From IMG/VR virus record IMGVR_UViG_3300045971_000482, positions 1-26,726 of that record: a stretch of DNA of 26,726 bases. One strand, written 5' to 3'. This DNA is from a virus. Made by a program: the position numbers and the translations under genes. Below, piece by piece: positions 23,418 through 26,726 of the stretch (position 1 is the first letter of the stretch; the number at the start of each line of letters is the position of its first letter). Below the pieces are notes generated by a model. It saw only the letters and a program-made list of their open reading frames with translations. It searched no databases and was not told the DNA's origin.

Positions 23418-23726
23418 ATGCCATTACGCATCACATCCCGCCGCGACGGCTTTCGCCGTTGCGGCATCGCCCATCCCGCGACGCCGACCACGCACGCGGA
23501 CGGCCAATTCAGCGCCGAGCAAATTGCGGTGTTAAAAGCCGAGCCTATGTTGATCGTGGAAGTTTTGCCCGATCCGGGAGCGCCTCTCAAATCGCTGCCC
23601 GAGCCGGAAATCGTCGAAACGGTCGAGGCCGTCAAGCCGGAGCCGGAGCCGGAAATCGTCGAAACGGTCGAGGTCACAGGCCCCGCCGAATCGGACGAAA
23701 AAAAGCCCCGGCCACCTAAAAAATAA
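23418..23726 (+). CDS. Mu gp35-like (HI1506-related) small head-region protein
   Basis: The 102-residue product begins LRITSRRDGFRRCGIAHPAT and QFSAEQIAVLKAEPMLIVEV, the pattern of HI1506-related proteins of Mu-like prophages. A low-complexity tail follows with two imperfect copies of EPEIVETVE and a Lys/Pro end. It follows the major head gene as gp35 does in Mu. Function unknown; the acidic repeats are probably disordered. Confidence 0.8.
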   Translation: MPLRITSRRDGFRRCGIAHPATPTTHADGQFSAEQIAVLKAEPMLIVEVLPDPGAPLKSLPEPEIVETVEAVKPEPEPEIVETVEVTGPAESDEKKPRPPKK

Positions 23727-23764
23727 GAATAAAACCCCGCAGCGACTCCCGGCTAACCGAGATA

Positions 23765-23897
23765 GCGGACGCACGGCTGGCCGGGCAGCCGTGGGCGTCC
23801 GCGCACGAATCCACCGAGCGGGCGATTACCCGCATAATAAGGCGGCGTAAAATCCGCCGGACGCGGCGCGAGCCGTCCGCATGAACTCCGCGTCCGG
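23765..23897. other. Four-hairpin structured intergenic region
   Basis: The 192-base gap between the gp35-like and gp36-like genes is packed with stems. The first is 15 base pairs with a two-base bulge (23765-23779 with 23786-23802). The second is GCGGG/CCCGC (23818-23833) and the third GGCGG/CCGCC (23841-23858). The fourth is a perfect ten-base-pair stem, CCGGACGCGG/CCGCGTCCGG (23857-23866 with 23888-23897), which competes with a shorter internal hairpin. No T run follows, so simple termination is unlikely. Confidence 0.6.
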
Positions 23898-23918
23898 CAA
23901 CCCAACCCAGGCGAGCGC

Positions 23919-24341
23919 ATGACCCCCTACGCCACACTAGACGACCTCTACGCCGCATTTCCCCGCGTTGAAATCGACCGCCTGCTAGACAAAAACGGCA
24001 CCGGCAACCCCGACGATGCAACGCTGGCCATGGCGCAGGACTACGCGACCGCGACCATCAACGCCACCGTCGGCAACCGCGTCCAGCAACTGCTAGACGA
24101 CCCGGAAAAATTGGCAATGCTGAAATTCCCGGCGGTCGATTTAATGCGCTGGCGACTCTACGGCTCAAAAACGACGGAGGAGGTGCAGGCGCGGTTTGAC
24201 GCGGCCATGACGACATTAAAAAACATCCGTGCCGGCCTGTTAGACATCGGCCAAACCGCAGGCACGGACGCCACCGCCGCCGCCGAGTCCACGATCCAAA
24301 TCCTAAAAGCCCCGACACGCTGGGGCGACGGCTATTTCTGA
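23919..24341 (+). CDS. Mu gp36-like protein (DUF1320)
   Basis: The 140-residue protein begins YATLDDLYAAFPRVEIDRLL and contains ATINATVGNRVQQLLDDPEK and AVDLMRWRLYGSKTTEEVQA, with IQILKAPTRWGDGYF at the end: the DUF1320 family of Mu-like phages, thought to act in head completion or head-tail joining. It starts after GGCGAGCGC with no strong ribosome site, downstream of the hairpin region. The stop overlaps the next ATG (TGATG). Confidence 0.87.
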   Translation: MTPYATLDDLYAAFPRVEIDRLLDKNGTGNPDDATLAMAQDYATATINATVGNRVQQLLDDPEKLAMLKFPAVDLMRWRLYGSKTTEEVQARFDAAMTTLKNIRAGLLDIGQTAGTDATAAAESTIQILKAPTRWGDGYF

Positions 24342-24982
24342 TGGCCCGCAACCTAATCCAACGCACCGAGGACGCACTGCTGAGCGAAGCCAAAGCGGCG
24401 ACGCGCGGCCTATGCCACACGTATGCGACCTGCCCGGCGGACTGGGATCAAGCCATCGCCGAGCAGCTATTGCAAGCCGCGCCGGCGGTTTATTGCGCAT
24501 TTCTTCGCTGGCGTAAACGCGAGGGCTATTACGCCGGGCCGAAAAATGCCGAATTTGCTCTATATATATTGATAGCGGATGGCACCGACGAGATGCTGCG
24601 GCGGCGCGGCGACGCCTACGCCATCGGCGCGTATGGACTGGCCGAAATGATCGACGCGGCAATTGACGGGTGCGCCCTGGTAGATGCCGACGCCAATGCG
24701 CTAGGCACGCCGAGCGTGGACGGCCTGGACAACCTGTTTACGGTGCCGCTGTGGGATCTCGGCGCGACCTGCTACGGCCTGAGCGTGTCCATTTTGCTGC
24801 AACCCGACCCGCTGCCCAACCCCGACGACCTCGCCAGCGACATGCCTCCGGGCCTGATTGATCGCGTGCATACGGACTGGGACGTGCCGCCGCTCGCCAA
24901 TGCCGCCGCCCACGCCCGCTGGCTGGCCGGCGACCGCACGACATTGCCGCCCCCTGACGCGCAGGACGACGTGGCATTATGA
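24341..24982 (+). CDS. Mu gp37-like protein (DUF1834)
   Basis: The 213-residue protein shows the DUF1834/gp37 pattern: ARNLIQRTEDALLSEAKAAT, APAVYCAFLRWRKREGYYAG, AEFALYILIADGTDEMLRRR, RRGDAYAIGAYGLAEMIDAA and VPLWDLGATCYGLSVSILLQ. In Mu this gene lies just before the tail genes (gp38, sheath L, tube M). Here it is the last gene I can assign to the Mu head/neck module. Confidence 0.85.
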   Translation: MARNLIQRTEDALLSEAKAATRGLCHTYATCPADWDQAIAEQLLQAAPAVYCAFLRWRKREGYYAGPKNAEFALYILIADGTDEMLRRRGDAYAIGAYGLAEMIDAAIDGCALVDADANALGTPSVDGLDNLFTVPLWDLGATCYGLSVSILLQPDPLPNPDDLASDMPPGLIDRVHTDWDVPPLANAAAHARWLAGDRTTLPPPDAQDDVAL

Positions 24983-25275
24983 GCGAGCATGGGTCATACC
25001 GCGCCGTAAAAGAAGTCATGGCGGAAAAATCCAAACCCAAAAACAGGGTTGAACTTTTGCAGGACTTGGCCCATTTTGAGCGGCTGTTAGCGCTACGTCC
25101 CCACAACACGGCTACAATGACTGTGGTTGAAAACCTAAGAGAAAGGCTGGGCGCGGCCAGCGCCGAGGTCGCCGAGGTCGCCGAGGTCGCCGAGGTTGCC
25201 GTCAACGGCTTGGCGCATTATCAAACCCCGGCGGTAGATGTTGGCCGGTTGAACGATTGGGCAGATTTGATTTGA
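24979..25275 (+). CDS. Small helical protein at the prophage-cassette boundary
   Basis: The 98-residue product starts in an ATGA overlap with the gp37-like gene, so its beginning is part of the phage operon. It has a helical middle (ELLQDLAHFERLLALRPHNT, VVENLRERLGAASAEVAEVA), a run of Ala-Glu-Val repeats from the 9-bp repeat at 25162-25197, and a tail GRLNDWADLI. The stop lies four bases before an attC-like inverse core. Its C-terminus could therefore have been replaced when the phage was joined to the array. No family recognised. Confidence 0.55.
   Translation: MSEHGSYRAVKEVMAEKSKPKNRVELLQDLAHFERLLALRPHNTATMTVVENLRERLGAASAEVAEVAEVAEVAVNGLAHYQTPAVDVGRLNDWADLI
25162..25197. repeat. Four tandem 9-bp repeats (GCCGAGGTC)
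   Basis: Three exact copies of GCCGAGGTC and a fourth with one change (GCCGAGGTT) lie in frame in the boundary gene, encoding Ala-Glu-Val four times. Copy number could vary by slippage without a frameshift. Confidence 0.9.
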
Positions 25276-25279
25276 CTAA

Positions 25280-25406
25280 ACCTAACGAAAACGCTCAGGC
25301 GACGCAGGCCACCAGAGCCGAAAAGAGAAACAAAAGTGGACAACATAACCAACCTTGAACAAAGCCCCGTCGTGGCCCGCGGCCGCCTGGAGCAGCTTTT
25401 TAGGCT
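25280..25406 (+). other. Decayed attC-like site (candidate)
   Basis: ACCTAAC at 25280-25286 fits the RYYYAAC core. AGGCGACGCAGGCCAC at 25297-25312 is nearly complementary to GTGGCCCGCGGCCGCCT at 25373-25389. The far end reads TTTTAGGC instead of GTTAGGC, losing the G at which integron integrase cuts. The A-rich centre resembles the next site. It could be an inactive cassette boundary; the assignment is weaker than for the sites that follow. Confidence 0.45.
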
Positions 25407-25599
25407 TGTTGATTGCCCGTTTTGCGGGCCATCAGGCTCTCTTTTTGTCGAGCCATCCATTACTATCAGTCTCGGCAAGAGACTGCCGCTAGACGATCCA
25501 AAAACATGGTGGTAGGTAAAATGCACAGCTTGCGGAACTGATGGCCCACTTGGGAGGCCGAAACAGGCAGCAATATCGGCGTGGAATACACGGGCCTAA
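25336..25599 (+). pseudogene. Lar-like restriction alleviation gene split by an amber codon
   Basis: Reading from GTG 25336 (weak GAGA upstream), codons 1-59 encode a protein with CPFCG at 27-31. Codon 60 is TAG (25513-25515). The same frame then continues VKCTACGTDGPLGRPKQAAI and SAWNTRA to TAA at 25597-25599. CPFCG, CxxCGxxGP and AWNTR in this order are the hallmark of Lar-type zinc-ribbon proteins. Lar proteins of prophages reduce cutting by type I restriction enzymes. The simplest reading is a nonsense mutation (CAG or TGG to TAG) in a cassette gene; suppressor read-through is possible. The stop is inside the attC inverse core, usual for a cassette gene. Confidence 0.75.
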
Positions 25600-25717
25600 C
25601 GCTGGCGGTGTGCGCCCCCGGCCACCGCGAAACTTGAACGGAGAACCGAACATGCAAACCACAACCGAAACACCAAGCGCAAACGTGGCCGGGGTGCGCC
25701 CGACCGGATTGTTAGAC
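25594..25717 (+). other. attC site 1 of the cassette array
   Basis: GCCTAAC (25594-25600) and GTTAGAC (25711-25717) are the outer core sites. The arms GCGCCCCCGGCCAC and GTGGCCGGGGTGCGC are near-complementary and would pair in the folded single strand used by integron integrase. At 124 bases it is long; the central A/C-rich loop carries a ribosome site (GGAG) and ATG for the next frame. Confidence 0.7.
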
Positions 25718-25912
25718 GTTCAAACCGCGCCATTCGAGTTGCTATGCGGTTGTGTCGCAGTAGTATTTAGCCAAACCGAAGAGATGCGATTGGGAAAAAT
25801 GCGGCCAGAACAGGCTCAAGAATGGGTACACGCAGCAATCAGAGGATGCAGACGAGACAGAATTGTTTTGGCTGATTGCGAAAAATGCAACGGCACAGGG
25901 CTGGTCGTCTAA
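25652..25912 (+). CDS. Cassette protein with a CxxCxGxG motif
   Basis: The 86-residue product starts at ATG 25652, eight bases after GGAG, and ends at TAA inside the next inverse core. Its centre (EEMRLGKMRPEQAQEWVHAA) is helical. The C-terminus DCEKCNGTGLVV has one CxxCxGxG repeat, the half-zinc-finger unit known from DnaJ. The first 20 codons lie inside attC 1, so recombination at GTTAGAC would exchange the N-terminus. No family recognised; a metal-binding or protein-interaction role is only a suggestion. Confidence 0.6.
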   Translation: MQTTTETPSANVAGVRPTGLLDVQTAPFELLCGCVAVVFSQTEEMRLGKMRPEQAQEWVHAAIRGCRRDRIVLADCEKCNGTGLVV

Positions 25913-26002
25913 CGCCGAGTTCAGCGGGCCGCGCCCTGAACTGGACTCCGAAAACAACAAACAAACCTGCGGGCGCGGCTCCGCTGAAACTGAGGGTTAG
26001 AA
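25907..26002 (+). other. attC site 2 of the cassette array
   Basis: GTCTAAC (25907-25913) pairs with GTTAGAA (25996-26002, last base not pyrimidine). The arms GTTCAGCGGGCCGCGCC and GGCGCGGCTCCGCTGAAAC are complementary apart from small bulges, the extrahelical bases expected of attC. The central loop is A/C-rich. Its first 64 bases after the core are identical to attC site 5. Confidence 0.88.
25909..25972. repeat. 64-bp direct repeat shared by attC 2 and attC 5
   Basis: These 64 bases recur without mismatch at 26663-26726. The two sites belong to different cassettes with unrelated genes and are separated by two divergent attC sites. Confidence 0.95.
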
Positions 26003-26005
26003 CAC

Positions 26006-26149
26006 ATGCCGGACATGGGACACAAAGAAGACCCCACGCGAAGAACCAGGGCGGAATCGATCATTCGTAAAAAATACCCTGTCTTAATGAAAAACTCGGC
26101 AGGTTGGAACCGCGCAGTCAATGCACAGATGCGCAAGAATGGGTTCTAA
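26006..26149 (+). CDS. 47-residue basic cassette protein
   Basis: The frame starts three bases after the attC 2 core and ends at TAA in the next inverse core, a perfect cassette fit. The product (MPDMGHKEDPTRRTRAESII, RKKYPVLMKNSAGWNRA, ending MRKNGF) is basic and probably helical. The GAGG serving as ribosome site lies within attC 2. No family recognised. Confidence 0.6.
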   Translation: MPDMGHKEDPTRRTRAESIIRKKYPVLMKNSAGWNRAVNAQMRKNGF

Positions 26150-26237
26150 CGACCAGTTCAGCGGGCCGCGCCCCGCTGAAAACTGGAAAATTGAAACGAC
26201 CTAGCGGCGCGGGTGCGCTGGAACGGGACGGTTAGAC
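26144..26237 (+). other. attC site 3 of the cassette array
   Basis: TTCTAAC (26144-26150, first base not purine) and GTTAGAC (26231-26237) are the outer cores. Arms GTTCAGCGGGCCGCGCC and GGCGCGGGTGCGCTGGAAC are near-complementary. An internal CAGCGGGGCG-type hairpin (CAGCGGGCC against CCCCGCTGA) may also form. Length is 94 bases, within the normal attC range. Confidence 0.85.
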
Positions 26238-26417
26238 ATGGCGCTTAATACACCACAACATGCAAGGTGGCTCGAACTACAAACGCTGTGCAAAAACTGC
26301 AAACTGAAACACTTGGCCCTTCGAGAATGCAACTTTAAGAAAGGCGGAGAAATGCACAGAGGGGCAAATGGCGAGGCGATAATAGACAAATGCGCCGGTT
26401 ATGATCCTGTCGTCTAA
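26238..26417 (+). CDS. 59-residue cysteine-rich cassette protein
   Basis: The ATG follows the GTTAGAC core immediately and TAA lies inside the next inverse core. The product has C18-x2-C21 (LCKNCKLKHLALREC) with Cys at about 31 and 52 and His at about 25, a possible zinc-binding set. The ribosome site GGACGG is supplied by attC 3. No family recognised, though small treble-clef-like proteins are common in cassette arrays. Confidence 0.65.
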   Translation: MALNTPQHARWLELQTLCKNCKLKHLALRECNFKKGGEMHRGANGEAIIDKCAGYDPVV

Positions 26418-26509
26418 CGCCATGCCGGTAAGCGACCCGCGCCACACCGCAAAAACTAAAAACACCACGCCGCGTTGTGGCGCGGGTGCGCTTGACCGGC
26501 CTGTTAGGC
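26412..26509 (+). other. attC site 4 of the cassette array
   Basis: GTCTAAC (26412-26418) and GTTAGGC (26503-26509) both fit the core consensus. The arms GCCGGTAAGCGACCCGCGCC and GGCGCGGGTGCGCTTGACCG pair almost fully with single-base bulges. At 98 bases, this is the cleanest attC in the window. Confidence 0.9.
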
Positions 26510-26529
26510 GCTCTGGTGCAATTATTAGG

Positions 26530-26726
26530 ATGTGCGCTTGTGGCACTCGACAATGGCCCCCTGTACCCTGCCTGGATATTTTTACCAATGGAGCGGTAAA
26601 CTTTGCCCATTGCGATATTTGCGGAAAAACATGGGACACTGACCGCCTAATCGAATTGCCGCCTAACGCCGAGTTCAGCGGGCCGCGCCCTGAACTGGAC
26701 TCCGAAAACAACAAACAAACCTGCGG
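26530..26726 (+). CDS. Cysteine-rich cassette protein, C-terminus beyond the window
   Basis: From ATG 26530, 20 bases after the attC 4 core, the frame encodes MCACGTRQWPPVPCLDIFTN, then HCDICGKTWDTDRL, suggesting a two-part zinc ribbon (CxC and CxxC). Unlike the other cassette genes it is not in frame with the TAA of the inverse core and reads on through attC 5 to the window edge. If attC 5 is completed like attC 2, the stop would be the TAG of its GTTAG core, adding an attC-encoded tail. Confidence 0.55.
   Translation, partial: MCACGTRQWPPVPCLDIFTNGAVNFAHCDICGKTWDTDRLIELPPNAEFSGPRPELDSENNKQTC
26661..26726 (+). other. attC site 5, left part (cut by the window end)
   Basis: GCCTAAC at 26661-26667 begins a site whose sequence from 26663 to the end is identical to 25909-25972 in attC 2, including the arm GTTCAGCGGGCCGCGCC and the A/C-rich loop. 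The right half lies outside the window. Confidence 0.82.

Noticed and set aside
23720-23883. Open rightward frame through the hairpin region (RSDSRLTEIADARLAGQPWA and onward)
   Set aside because: It has no ATG, GTG or TTG start, and GC-rich stem-loops keep frames open by chance.
25275-25345. Mu-type right end ending in CA near the last phage gene
   Set aside because: No transposase end-site repeats or target-site duplication can be recognised, and Mu gene order predicts many more kilobases before a right end.
25742-25960. Leftward frames beginning MLFSESSSGRGPLNSAL over attC 2 and attC 5
   Set aside because: Both starts lie in the duplicated attC sequence; the frames run antisense to the better-supported cassette genes.
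1-26726. tRNA or rRNA genes and the integron integrase
   Set aside because: No cloverleaf or CCA-ended candidate, rRNA-like stretch, or tyrosine-recombinase frame was seen in the window.

Overview
The window holds most of the left two thirds of a Mu-like transposable prophage (about 1-25,275). It runs directly into an integron gene-cassette array (about 25,280-26,726). The phage part is GC-rich, uses tightly overlapping ATGA/TGATG gene junctions and encodes Mu-family proteins, so the host is probably a member of the Pseudomonadota with a chromosomal integron. I cannot name the genus. A palindromic element at 20,625-20,714 is of a kind dispersed in several gamma- and betaproteobacterial genomes, which fits but does not prove this.

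Layout. (1) 1-667: leftward immunity operon (CI-type repressor and the start of an exported protein) and a divergent control region with a good sigma70-type early promoter. (2) 668-9,849: rightward early/middle operon with a Ner-like regulator, MuA-like DDE transposase, an HNH nuclease, a MuB-like ATPase, a run of small unknown genes, DUF3164, GemA/gp16 and a Mor-type activator, closed by a strong terminator. (3) 9,960-13,960: small membrane, holin-like and zinc-finger genes, then Mu gp25/gp26/gp27-like genes and the large terminase. (4) 14,031-17,090: a non-Mu block with a 60-bp-repeat structural protein, other putative virion proteins and an amidase endolysin, placed between terminase and portal. 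(5) 17,093-24,982: Mu head module (portal, F-like, G-like, protease/scaffold, gpT, gp35-37-like), interrupted by an MT-A70 DNA methyltransferase, a palindromic element with a second copy of the same terminator, and a four-hairpin intergenic region.

No tail sheath, tube, tape-measure, baseplate, fibre or Mom-like genes and no recognisable right end follow. After a small gene at 24,979-25,275 the sequence becomes a cassette array: at least four convincing attC sites plus one decayed candidate, all in the same orientation, each with a very small gene, several of them cysteine-rich. One cassette carries a Lar-like (restriction alleviation) gene split by an in-frame amber codon. The integron integrase is not in the window.

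Working model (inference): repressor and Ner control the lytic switch; MuA and MuB carry out replicative transposition; Mor turns on the later operons; terminase, portal, protease, scaffold and gpT build the head; holin-like protein and amidase lyse the cell. With no tail genes after gp37, the element as seen cannot make a complete Mu-type particle unless tail genes lie elsewhere. A deletion or rearrangement that joined the prophage to the array is the simplest explanation.
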